DNA from: DASPHG01 sp963748315
Lineage (GTDB): Bacteria; Actinomycetota; Thermoleophilia; Solirubrobacterales; Thermoleophilaceae
Assembly: GCA_963748315.1 (NCBI GenBank)
Contig: CAVVIK010000005.1
Span: 623,902 to 687,901, forward strand
Length of the DNA stretch: 64,000 nt
Direction of reading: 5' to 3'
In this document: positions 11,243-19,329 of the stretch, one piece after another
Position numbering within the stretch: the first letter of the stretch is position 1
Layout of the letters: each line of letters begins with the position of its first letter
Notes under the pieces: model-generated
Seen by the model: only the letters and a program-made list of their open reading frames with translations
Told to the model about the DNA's origin: nothing
Database searches by the model: none
Position numbers and translations under genes: made by a program

Positions 11243-12282
11243 CTACTGCTCCACCCGGATCTTCGAGCGCGGATCGAAGCGCGTCGCGAACGCCGTCACC
11301 GAACACGTTGAGGGCGAGGACGGTGAGGACCAGCATCGCGCCGGGCACGATTGCGAGGTGCGGGCCGGACAGGATCCGGTCGACGCCCTCGCCGATCATC
11401 GTGCCCCATGATGGCTCCGGCGGCTTGACGCCGACGCCCAGGAATCCGAGCGCAGCCTCGAGGAGGATCGCGTTCGCCACCATCAGCGGGAAGAACACGA
11501 TCACGGTCGACGACGAGATTCGGGAGGATCTCCGAAAACATGATCCGGAGGTGGCCCGCGCCCTGCGCACGCGCCGCCTCGACGAACTCCTTCTCGCGCA
11601 GCGAGAGCACCTGCCCGCGGATAGGCCGCGCCATGTAGGGGACGTAGACGACCGCGATGATCAGGATCGGGACCCACTTCGACTCGCCGCTCACGTGGAT
11701 CGGTCCGATGTCGAGCCCCGAGATGGTCAGCGCCGTGCCGAGCGCGACACCGAGCAGCAGGACGGGGAAGGCCCAAATGACGTCGAGCGCGCGTGAGAGC
11801 ACCGTGTCGGTGAATCCCCGGAAGTAGCCGGCGATCGCGCCGACCATGATCGACAGCAACGTCGTGATCAGGGCGGCCGAGACTCCGATCAGAAGCGAGT
11901 TGCGGCCGCCGTAGAGGAGACGTACGGCCGTGTCGCGGCCGTTCGTGTCCGCCCCGAGGAAGAACTCGCCCTGCCAGGTCGGCCCGATCGGGACCCCGTC
12001 CAGCGACACGACGTCCGTCTTCTTGCCGTCGATGACGATCTTGTCGGTCAGGTGGTTCTTGTACGGATCCGTGTGCGCCACGTGATCGGCATACAGCGGC
12101 GCGGCAAGACACATCCCGACCAGCACCACGAACAGCGCAGCGAAGACCAGCGCCGTCTTGTTCCGCTTGAGCCGGCGTAGCGCCAGCCGCCACGGTCCGG
12201 TCCCAGCGACAGACGCCCCGCCGGCCTTGGCCGGGATCGCGGCCGGAACCTCGAGTGCGAAGTCGGCCTGATCCCGAGCCAT
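11243..12282 (-). CDS. Peptide ABC importer permease (OppC/DppC type), two frameshifts
   Basis: Second permease of the importer. It reads normally from ATG 12282 through an N-terminal OppC domain, FFLGADTNGRD and the coupling loop EAARAQGAGHLRIMF, to SEILPNLV. Near 11,515 the frame changes and continues as STVIVFFPLMVANAILL and PSWGTMIGEG to NVFGDGVRDA. Near 11,278 a second one-base slip restores FDPRSKIRVEQ and a TAG (11243-11245) touching the OppB start. Both breaks are single-base and the reconstructed product is full length, so I take them as sequencing errors. It lies between the substrate-binding protein gene and the OppB gene. Confidence 0.85.
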
Positions 12283-12292
12283 GGTCAGCGGT

Positions 12293-13958
12293 CTACTTCA
12301 GGCAGAACAGGTTCCAGTCGTTCTTGTACACGGGATGGACGCCGTTGCATTCCGGATCCATCCGCTCGGAGAAGAACGACGTGGACTCCTCGGTTCCGTA
12401 CGGCACCACCCAGGCCTTGTCGTTCACGACGTAGTCGTCGAGGGCGGCCCACTTGATCCGCGACGTCCTCCGGGTCCTCCGGCCTGAGCTCGTCGAGCTT
12501 CTTGTCGAGCACCGGATCGCTGACGAAGCCCTGGTTGAAGGTCACCTCCGTGTCGAGGGACCGCGTGCTCAGGAGTGTCTCGATGAAGTCACCCGGGTGC
12601 GGGTAGTCCATGAACCAGTCGGTGAATCCCGTCTGGGCCTGCAGGGACTTCGTGCCGATCTTCGAGAAGTACACCTGCTGGTCGAGCACCTTGGAATCGG
12701 CGTCGAAGCCGATCTCGTTCAGCACGTCGACGAAGTAGTCGGCGATCGCAGGACGCGGGTCCTTGTTGTTCGTCCAGAAGGTGACGTGCTCGCCTTCGTA
12801 TCCGGACTGCTTCACGAGCTCCTTCGCCTTCTCGATGTCAGGCGGCCCGTTCGGATCGCCGTACTTGCAATCCGCCTCCTCGTAGCCGACCACGCCCTGG
12901 GTGGGAGGAAGTTGCATCCCGGCGCCAGGCGCCCACCGAAGATGCGGATGAGCGCGCGGCTGTCGGTCGCGTAGTTGAAAGCCTCACGCGCCTCCTGCTT
13001 GTCGAACGGAGGCAACGTGACGTTGAGGAAGTTGTAGTACGACGTTCGGCGGGTTGGTGTCCTCGCTGAACCGGTCCGCGTACTTCGTGCGAACCTCCGG
13101 CAGCTGGTCGCCCGTCGGGTCCTCGGTCATGAAGTCGAGCTTCCCGTCGATGACGTCCTGCGTCAGCTTCGTGACGTTGTCGCTGACTACGCCGGTGATC
13201 TTGTCGAACTTCGCCGCCGGGACATCGGGCAGGTCCGGGAAGTTCTCGTTCTTCGTGAGGATGAACTCGCGGTTGAAGTCGGTGATGTCGATCACGTAGG
13301 GCCCAACACCGGGGGGCGGCTGCTTAAGGCTCTTGCCCGGAGACTTGGCCGCGGGCGTCGGGGCCGCGTAGGGCTCGCCGAGCGCGAACAGGATCTTCGT
13401 GTCCGGCTCGCTGAGGTTGACGGTGATCTCACCGGTCTTGTCGTCCGTCTCGATGCCCGAGATGTCTCCGTCCATTGAGGGGTCCTTCAAGAACTCCTCG
13501 GTGCCGGCGATGATCGGGGCGAAGAACGAGGTCCACGGGCTGCCGAGAAGCAGCATGCGCTTCATCGTGTTCTCGAAGTCGCTGGCCTTGACGGGCGAGC
13601 CGTCGCTGTACGTGAGCCCGTCGCGGAGCTGGAACTCGTAGGTCTTGCCGCCGTTCGTGGGCTCGGGGACCTCCTCGGCCAGACCCGGGACGAGCTTGCC
13701 GCCCGCGTCGCCCGGCTCGTGCGCGTAGGTGATCAGCGCCGTGTAGCCGAGCTGGAACATCTGGTACGCCTGGAGGGTCTGGTACATGACGGGATCGGCG
13801 TTATCCGGTCCAACGGTGCCGATCTTGATCTCGCCGCCGCCTCCGCCGCTGGTCGTACCGCCACCGCCGTCGTCGTCATCGTCGCCGCACGCGGCGACTC
13901 CAACGGACGCTACGAGCGCGATCAGGCCAACGAGAAACAGCTTCATGAACTTCGACAA
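12293..13958 (-). CDS. Peptide ABC importer, lipid-anchored substrate-binding protein, about three frameshifts
   Basis: SBP family 5 (DppA/OppA type) receptor that delivers peptides to the OppBC-type permeases. The start is TTG 13956-13958 (ATG four codons later is possible), preceded by GGAGGAGGGA. The signal is a lipoprotein signal with its lipobox before CGDDDDD, then an acidic/Gly linker. Family features include TYEFQLRDGLTYSDGSPV near the N-lobe and GVGPY. The frame slips near 13,040, 12,915 and 12,460; the pieces join to an expected end NDWNLFCLK and TAG at 12293-12295. It is the first gene of the operon (receptor, OppC, OppB, OppD, OppF). Confidence 0.87.
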
Positions 13959-14050
13959 GGTCCCTCCTCCAGAGTCAGGTCGTCCGTGAATCTACTCCTT
14001 TCACATCCATTCCCCTTCTTTCGTCAGTTCAGGCGCTCCCGCCGCGTTAA

Positions 14051-14395
14051 GTGGGCATGTTGGACTCACCGCAAGGCCCGAGTGCCGGAGTAGGCCACTG
14101 GACCACCCGTCTGGAGCACTGCCCCGATTGCGAGCGCGACATGGTCCAGCCGGCCGGCTACGAGCCGCTCTGGGGTGACCGCTGGCTGATCTCACGCTCC
14201 TGCCCGAACTGCGGCTGGGAGCACGAAGGGGTCTTCCCCCACGCCGCGCTGCGCAACTTCGAGGAGCACCTCGACGAGGTGGACGACCGCCTCTGGGACG
14301 ACCTCGTGAAGATCCAGCGCGAGCTGATCGACGACGAAGTCGCCCGGTTCGCCGCCGCCTTGGCCGCCGACGCGATCCTGCCCGAGGATTTCTAA
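14051..14395 (+). CDS. Small conserved zinc-ribbon protein of unknown function
   Basis: About 112-114 residues (GTG 14051 or ATG 14057). Two cysteine pairs, CPDCERD and CPNCGW about 30 residues apart, make a four-Cys zinc ribbon. An acidic helical C-terminal half with many Leu/Asp/Glu follows (HLDEVDDRLWDDLVKIQREL). I do not recognise a named family. It stands alone on the plus strand between the divergent peptide-receptor gene and the convergent sigma-factor gene. No Shine-Dalgarno is obvious, so the start is uncertain. DNA or protein binding would be a guess. Confidence 0.7.
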   Translation: MGMLDSPQGPSAGVGHWTTRLEHCPDCERDMVQPAGYEPLWGDRWLISRSCPNCGWEHEGVFPHAALRNFEEHLDEVDDRLWDDLVKIQRELIDDEVARFAAALAADAILPEDF

Positions 14396-14413
14396 AGAGG
14401 GTCTGACCCTCTT
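14395..14413. repeat. Palindrome AAGAGGGTC-T-GACCCTCTT at convergent gene ends
   Basis: A perfect 9-bp inverted repeat around a single T. It overlaps the last base of the zinc-ribbon stop and the sigma-factor stop, so it could act as a bidirectional terminator. It matches the palindrome at 26041-26057 and the ends of the one at 17004-17037, which points to a dispersed element family. Confidence 0.7.
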
Positions 14414-15147
14414 AGAGCAGTTCGTTCCTGAGCTGGTCGATCGACTTCCTGATCAACCGCGAGACGTGCATCTGGGAGACGCCGACTCGTTCGGCGATCT
14501 GGCTCTGGGTCATGCCGTCCTCGAAGCGCATCCGGAGGATGTCGCGCTCGCGTTCCGCCAGGGTGCCGATCGCGGGCTCGAGTGACGCGCGGTCCTCGGC
14601 GCGCTCGTACCCCGTGTCCTCCTCGCCCACGACCTCCATCGGGTCGAGGTCGTCGGCGTCGGGCCCGCCCGACAGCGAGACCGTCGAGCGGGCGGAGCCG
14701 GCTTCGAGGGCCTCGAGCACCTGCTCCGGGGTCGTGTCCAGCTCGGTGGCGAGCTCCGCGATCGTGGGCGAGCGTCCCTCGAGCGCCGTCAGCCTCTCCA
14801 TCGCCTTGCCGAGCTTCGCGCTCAGCTCCTTGAGGTTCCGTGGGATCGCGAATCGCGGAGCCGCGGTCGCGGAAGTGGCGCTTGATCTCGCCGACGACAT
14901 TGGGCGTCGCATAGCTCGTGAGCGCAACCTCGCGCGACATCTCGAACCGGTCGATCGCCTTGATCAGGCCGATCGCGCCGACCTGCTCGAGGTCCTCGAG
15001 CGACTCGCCGCGGCCGGCGAAGCGGCGCGCGAGCGACCGCACCAAAGGCAGGTGCCGCTGGACGAGCTCCTCCCGAGCGCCGACGTCCCCCTGCTCGTGG
15101 TAGCGGCGGAGGAGGTCGCGGTCGACTTCGGCTCGCGCTCGGTCCAA
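14412..15147 (-). CDS. Alternative RNA polymerase sigma factor, SigB/SigF family, one frameshift
   Basis: Sigma-70 group 3 factor for general stress or development. Region 2 reads LVQRHLPLVRSLARRFAGRG, DLEQVGAIGLIKAIDRFE and TSYATPNVVGEIKRHFRDRG. Near 14,850 the frame slips by one base, and regions 3-4 continue as PRNLKELSAKLGKAMERL, RERDILRMRFEDGMTQSQIA and VGVSQMHVSRLIRKSIDQL. The proposed start is TTG 15145-15147, 4 bp after the RsbW stop; the open frame continues upstream without a better start. The adjacent anti-sigma kinase is the expected regulator. Confidence 0.85.
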
Positions 15148-15151
15148 GTGG

Positions 15152-15538
15152 TCAGCGTCCTCGCACGGCCTTCTGCAGCCGCACGACGATGCCACCCTCC
15201 GTGTTCTCCACACCGAACGAGTCGACGACGGTCTGGAGGATTCGCCGGAGCGTGAGCTCCCCGGGTTCCGCGTCCGGCCCTTGAAGCGCGTCCGCGATCG
15301 TCCGCTCGGCCAGCGGCCCGACGCCGACCCGGACGCCGTGGTCCACGACGTCGATCTGCAGCATGACCGTGTCCTGGGAAGCCGCCTCGACGAGCAGCCG
15401 CTCGACCGCGAGCTGCAGGTCGTCGAGGTCCTCGAAGGAGAGGTTCAGTCGGTCCGCGACGCCGCCGAGGACGAGTCGCGCCACCGCATGCCATTCACGG
15501 CCGGCGGGCAGGGTGAGCTCGATCGCCTCAGGCTGCAC
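15152..15538 (-). CDS. Anti-sigma factor kinase, RsbW-like
   Basis: A 128-residue GHKL ATPase-fold protein of the RsbW/SpoIIAB type that would sequester the adjacent sigma factor. LNLSFEDLDDLQLAVERLL is the N-box region of RsbW proteins, and the C-terminal strand reads GIVVRLQKAV. Part of the Gly-rich ATP lid is divergent (no clear DxGxG), so kinase activity is uncertain while the fold is likely. GTG 15536-15538 overlaps the end of mnmA by 11 bp. No anti-anti-sigma (RsbV) gene lies nearby. Confidence 0.8.
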   Translation of the reverse strand: MQPEAIELTLPAGREWHAVARLVLGGVADRLNLSFEDLDDLQLAVERLLVEAASQDTVMLQIDVVDHGVRVGVGPLAERTIADALQGPDAEPGELTLRRILQTVVDSFGVENTEGGIVVRLQKAVRGR

Positions 15539-16994
15539 GCGCGCTCCTGTCGGCCCCGATTACTCCCCATCCAACTATTCGGTCTCCGTGCATCAGGCAG
15601 GCAGTCTGACCGGGAGCGACGCCGTCTGCAGGCTCGTCGAGCTCGAGGGTGAGCCGCGGGTGGCGCCCCGGGGCCAGCTCCTCGGCCACGCAGCCCGCAA
15701 GCGGACGCGAGCGGTAGCGCAGCTTTACCCGGTCGACGACCGCCGCGGGTCGATGCAGATTCGCGGCCCGAACCGTCACTCGGCGCGTGTGCAGCGCAGC
15801 CTTCGGCCCCACCTTGACGCGCCCGGTCCCTACGTCCTTGTCGACCACGTACAGCGGCTCGGTCGCGGCGACACCGAGGCCGCGCCGCTGCCCGATCGTG
15901 AAGTGGCGCTGCCCGGAGTGCCCGCCGACGACGTGGCCGTCCAGGTCGACGATCTCGCCGCCAGGGTCGGCTTCGATCAGGTCGGCCGCGTGCCGGCGCA
16001 GGAAACCCTCGCGACCGCCGGACCCCGCGAGGAAGCAGAGGTCCTGGCTCTCGGGCTTCTCAGCGACGGGCAGCCCGGCGGCACGCGCGATCTCCCGTAC
16101 CTCGGCCTTGGTCAGGTCGGCGAGCGGGAACCAGATCCGCTCGAGCCGGTCGGCTGGGAGCGCGGCGAGCATGTACGTCTGATCCTTGCCGTCGTCTCGC
16201 GCAAGTGCAAGCACGGGCCCGTCGCTGTCGTGTGCGACGCGCGCGTAGTGACCGGTCGCAAGTCGCGCCGCGCCCAGGCGGCCGGCGAGGTCCAGCATCG
16301 CGTCGAAGCGGAGCATCCCGTTGCAGCGAACGCACGGGTTGGGAGTGCGCCCGGCGCGGTGCTCGGACACGAAGTCCGCGACCACCCGGTCGCCGAAGGG
16401 CTCGCGAAGATCGAGGGTGACGTGCGGGATGCCCATCCCGTGGGCGAGCGAGCGGGCCGTGGCGACGGCCTGGCTCGAGCAACAGCTTCGCGTCGTGTCG
16501 ACGGCCGGGTCCGCCCAGAGCTCGAGCGTCACCGCGACGACGTCGTCACCGCGTGCCGCCGCGAGGTGCGCGGCCACGGCGCTGTCGACGCCGCCGCTCA
16601 TCGCCACCAGCGTGCGTCCGCTCGCCGGCGCTGCCTCCACCGCCGCGCTGGCCTCTCCGAGCGCGCGGTGAAGGGCGTCCGCGGCGAGCGTGGCGGCGTG
16701 GAACTTGCCCGGGCTGAGCCCGCCGAGCTCGGCCGCTATCTCATGCGCGCCGACGCCCGCGGCCGCGAGGAACGGCCGGCCGGCGACGAGCTCGACGACC
16801 GCGCTTCCAGCCGCCGATACCGCCCCGCATCCGTCGGCGTCGAACGCGGCGCATGCGATCTCGTCGCCATCCACCTGGACGTCGAGCCGAATCAGATCGC
16901 CGCAGGGCGCGCCGCCGGCCGCGCCGGTTCCATCGGGCGCGTCGAGCCGGCCATGGCCGCGCGGATAGGTGAGGTGGTCCTCGAACGGTCCCAC
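15528..16994 (-). CDS. mnmA: tRNA 2-thiouridylase MnmA with an N-terminal NifU/IscU-like domain
   Basis: Thiolates U34 of Lys/Glu/Gln tRNAs. Residues 1-115 or so resemble the IscU/NifU scaffold: FEDHLTYPRGHGRLDAPDGT, then GGAPCGDLIRLDV (first Cys) and DADGCGAVSAAGSA (second Cys). At the third ligand site the sequence is GKFHAATLA, with no Cys. MnmA follows from about residue 125: PP-loop AMSGGVDSAVAAH, ELWADP, CCSSQ, NPCVRCN, TGHYARV, KDQTYML and the catalytic Cys in ESQDLCFLAG. GTG 16992-16994 is chosen because it begins the NifU motif; the longer frame upstream crosses a palindrome and lacks similarity. It is coupled to rsbW. Confidence 0.92.
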   Translation of the reverse strand: MGPFEDHLTYPRGHGRLDAPDGTGAAGGAPCGDLIRLDVQVDGDEIACAAFDADGCGAVSAAGSAVVELVAGRPFLAAAGVGAHEIAAELGGLSPGKFHAATLAADALHRALGEASAAVEAAPASGRTLVAMSGGVDSAVAAHLAAARGDDVVAVTLELWADPAVDTTRSCCSSQAVATARSLAHGMGIPHVTLDLREPFGDRVVADFVSEHRAGRTPNPCVRCNGMLRFDAMLDLAGRLGAARLATGHYARVAHDSDGPVLALARDDGKDQTYMLAALPADRLERIWFPLADLTKAEVREIARAAGLPVAEKPESQDLCFLAGSGGREGFLRRHAADLIEADPGGEIVDLDGHVVGGHSGQRHFTIGQRRGLGVAATEPLYVVDKDVGTGRVKVGPKAALHTRRVTVRAANLHRPAAVVDRVKLRYRSRPLAGCVAEELAPGRHPRLTLELDEPADGVAPGQTACLMHGDRIVGWGVIGADRSARAA

Positions 16995-17003
16995 GGCCCG
17001 AAG

Positions 17004-17037
17004 ACTAGGGGTCCGACCAATCGGTCGGACCCCTAGT
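17004..17037. repeat. Perfect 15-bp inverted repeat upstream of mnmA
   Basis: Arms ACTAGGGGTCCGACC (17004-17018) and GGTCGGACCCCTAGT (17023-17037) are exact complements around AATC. It lies 10 bp upstream of the mnmA start, so if transcribed it would fold in the leader. The outer GGGGTC/GACCCC ends match the palindromes at 14395 and 26041. From 17040 to 17290 I see no gene, only a GC-rich stretch with small imperfect hairpins. Confidence 0.7.
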
Positions 17038-17294
17038 GAGGCCCCAACTTGCCGCTGCCGGCTGGGAGTTGAACCTGCTTTCGCAAGTGGGTGTCCCCCG
17101 GGGCGGACCACGGCCCGACCCGAGTGGGACTCCCGTCCCAGTCGTGTTGGCTCAACGAAGAACCGGCTGGCGAACAAACTCGAGCCATGGCCAAAGCTAG
17201 CAAGCGAACGGGCGTCTCGTTTCTGGACGGATGTCCAGTTCCCAACCCCCCGGACCGACCGCATACTGGCCGCAGTCAAAGAGGAGTGATGGGT

Positions 17295-17522
17295 ATGGAT
17301 TCGCTTCTGTGGGTGGCGCTCGGCGCCGGCCTGTGGAGCACATCGTTGATCGCAGTCCTGGCCGCCTTTTGGGCGGCGCGTCGTTCCGACGATGCAAAGG
17401 ACCGCGACCTCGCGGAGGCCAACCGGGTACGCGCCCTGGGGCTTCCGGCCCTACCTCCTTTGACGAGTCGCTCCATTGAGCGCGAGCCGGCCGAGGCCCA
17501 CCCCCGGCCGGAGTTCGCGTAG
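17295..17522 (+). CDS. Small single-span membrane protein, unknown function
   Basis: Seventy-five residues: one N-terminal membrane helix (LLWVALGAGLWSTSLIAVL) followed by a charged cytoplasmic tail with many Arg/Glu (ARRSDDAKDRDLAEANRVRA). ATG 17295 is preferred because AAAGAGGAG sits 8 nt upstream; ATG 17289 is too close to it. No family recognised. It faces aspS convergently across a strong shared hairpin. Confidence 0.6.
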   Translation: MDSLLWVALGAGLWSTSLIAVLAAFWAARRSDDAKDRDLAEANRVRALGLPALPPLTSRSIEREPAEAHPRPEFA

Positions 17523-17541
17523 GGGGAGCCCTCCGCGGATT

Positions 17542-17574
17542 CCCGGCGCGTCTGCCCATGGCAGGCGCGCCGGG
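17542..17574. terminator. Bidirectional hairpin terminator between small ORF and aspS
   Basis: Arms CCCGGCGCGTCTGCC (17542-17556) and GGCAGGCGCGCCGGG (17560-17574) pair over 15 bp with one G-T pair and a CAT loop. Its place between two convergent stops (17522 and 17584) fits a terminator used from both sides, though no U-run follows. Confidence 0.7.
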
Positions 17575-17583
17575 CCGTCCTGC

Positions 17584-19329
17584 TTAGGTGTCCTGGCGCA
17601 GGCCGAGCTCGCGCAGCTGGCGCGAGTCGACCGGGGCCGGCGCGCCGGTGAGCGGGTCCGCCCCCGTCGAGGTCTTGGGGAACGCGATCACGTCGCGGAT
17701 CGACTCGCGCCCCGCGAGCAGCGCGACGATCCGGTCGAGGCCGAACGCGATGCCGCCGAGTGGCGGAGCGCCGTATCGCAGCGCCTCGAGTAGGAAGCCA
17801 AACCGCGCGTTCGCCTCGTCTTCGGTCATCCCGAGCGCGTCGAAAACGCGCCGCTGCACGTCCGGCGTGTTGATACGGATCGAGCCGCCGCCGATCTCGG
17901 TCCCGTCCATCACGAGGTCGTAGGCGCGGCTTCGCCAGGTGCCCGGGTCCGCGTCGAGGTCGCCCAGCGGTGCTGTGAAGGGATGGTGGAGCGCATCCCA
18001 GCGGTCCTCATCCTCGTTCCAGCCGAACATCGGAAAGCCCGTCACCCAGAAGAGGTCGTGTCCCTCGACCTTTTCGCCGATCTCGAGCCGCAGCTCGCCA
18101 AGCACGCGAGCCGCGACCTTGGCGTCGTCGGCGACGATGAAAATGGTGTCGCCCTCGCTCGCGCCGAGTGCGCTGCCCGCCGCCTGCATCTCCTCGGGCT
18201 TCAGGAACTTCGCGATCGGCGAGCGCCAGCCATCGCCCTCGACGACGGCCCAGACGAGCCCCTTCGCGCCGAGCCCCTTCGCCTGCTCCGTCAGCTCGTC
18301 AAAGCGTTTGCGCGGGAACTCGCCCGCCGCTTTGAAGCCGCGCACCACGCCGCCTGACTCGATCGCACCGCTGAAGACCTTGAACTCGGAGCCCTTGAAG
18401 GCGTCGGCCAGGTCGGCGATCTCCATCCCGATCCGCCGGTCCGGCCGATCGGTTCCGTATCGCAGGAGCACGTCGTCGTAGTGAAGCCGCTCGATCGGAG
18501 TCTTCACCTCTACACCGGCGGCGCCGAAAACGGAGGCGATCATGCCGTCGATCAGCGTGATCACGTCCTCCTCCTCGACGAACGACATCTCCAGGTCGAG
18601 CTGGGTGAACTCGGGCTGGCGGTCGGCCCGCAGATCCTCGTCCCGGAAGCACCGCGCGATCTGGTAGTAGCGCTCGAAGCCGGCGATCATCAGGATCTCC
18701 TTGAAGAGCTGCGGCGACTGGGGCAGCGCGTACCACGAGCCGCGCTGGAATCGGCTCGGCACGAGGAAGTCGCGCGCGCCCTCCGGCGTCGAGCGCGTCA
18801 TGACCGGCGTCTCGACCTCGAGGAAGCCGTCGGCATTGAGGTAGTCGCGGATGCCCGTGATCACGTCATGGCGTAGCTCGAAGCCGCGCCGCATGTGCTC
18901 GCGCCGGAGGTCGAGGTAGCGATACCGCAGCCGCAGCTCCTCGTTCGCCTCCTTGCCTCCCTCCTCGATCTCGAACGGCGGCGTCTCCGCGTCCGCGAGC
19001 AGCTGTATGTCCCGTACGACAAGCTCGACCTCACCAGTCGGAAGGTCAGGGTTGACGGCGCTGCCCTCGCGCGCGACCAGATCACCTGCAACCGAGATGA
19101 CGTCCTCGGAGCGCAGCGCCTCGGCCTGTTTGTGGGCCTCGGCCGCCTCCTCTGGCCGGAACACAACCTGCAGCAGGCCAGTCCTGTCGCGCAGGTCGAT
19201 GAAGATCAATCCGCCATGGTCACGGCGGCGGTGAACCCAGCCGGCCACCCGCAGCTGGCTGCCGACGTCGTCCTTGCGCAGCTGGCCGCACCAGCGGTCG
19301 CGGTAGAGGTTCGCGCGCGGCGGCTTCAC
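17584..19329 (-). CDS. aspS: Aspartyl-tRNA synthetase (bacterial type, possibly non-discriminating)
   Basis: Class II synthetase of 581 residues, intact. It has the N-terminal OB-fold anticodon domain (QLRVAGWVHRRRDHGGLIFIDLRDR), the catalytic core (ETPVMTRSTPEGARDFLVPSR, FRDEDLRADRQPEFTQLDLEMSFV), the bacterial GAD insertion, and motif 3 GGAPPLGGIAFGLDRIVALL. Whether it also charges tRNA-Asn cannot be told from the sequence. The start is GTG 19327-19329, overlapping the hisS stop as GTGA. It is the last gene of the ftcD-to-aspS operon. Confidence 0.97.
   Translation of the reverse strand: MKPPRANLYRDRWCGQLRKDDVGSQLRVAGWVHRRRDHGGLIFIDLRDRTGLLQVVFRPEEAAEAHKQAEALRSEDVISVAGDLVAREGSAVNPDLPTGEVELVVRDIQLLADAETPPFEIEEGGKEANEELRLRYRYLDLRREHMRRGFELRHDVITGIRDYLNADGFLEVETPVMTRSTPEGARDFLVPSRFQRGSWYALPQSPQLFKEILMIAGFERYYQIARCFRDEDLRADRQPEFTQLDLEMSFVEEEDVITLIDGMIASVFGAAGVEVKTPIERLHYDDVLLRYGTDRPDRRIGMEIADLADAFKGSEFKVFSGAIESGGVVRGFKAAGEFPRKRFDELTEQAKGLGAKGLVWAVVEGDGWRSPIAKFLKPEEMQAAGSALGASEGDTIFIVADDAKVAARVLGELRLEIGEKVEGHDLFWVTGFPMFGWNEDEDRWDALHHPFTAPLGDLDADPGTWRSRAYDLVMDGTEIGGGSIRINTPDVQRRVFDALGMTEDEANARFGFLLEALRYGAPPLGGIAFGLDRIVALLAGRESIRDVIAFPKTSTGADPLTGAPAPVDSRQLRELGLRQDT

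Noticed and set aside
17041..17160. Possible tRNA (GGGAGTTGAACC-like stretch)
   Set aside because: On either strand the T-arm halves do not pair, and no acceptor or anticodon arm can be drawn.
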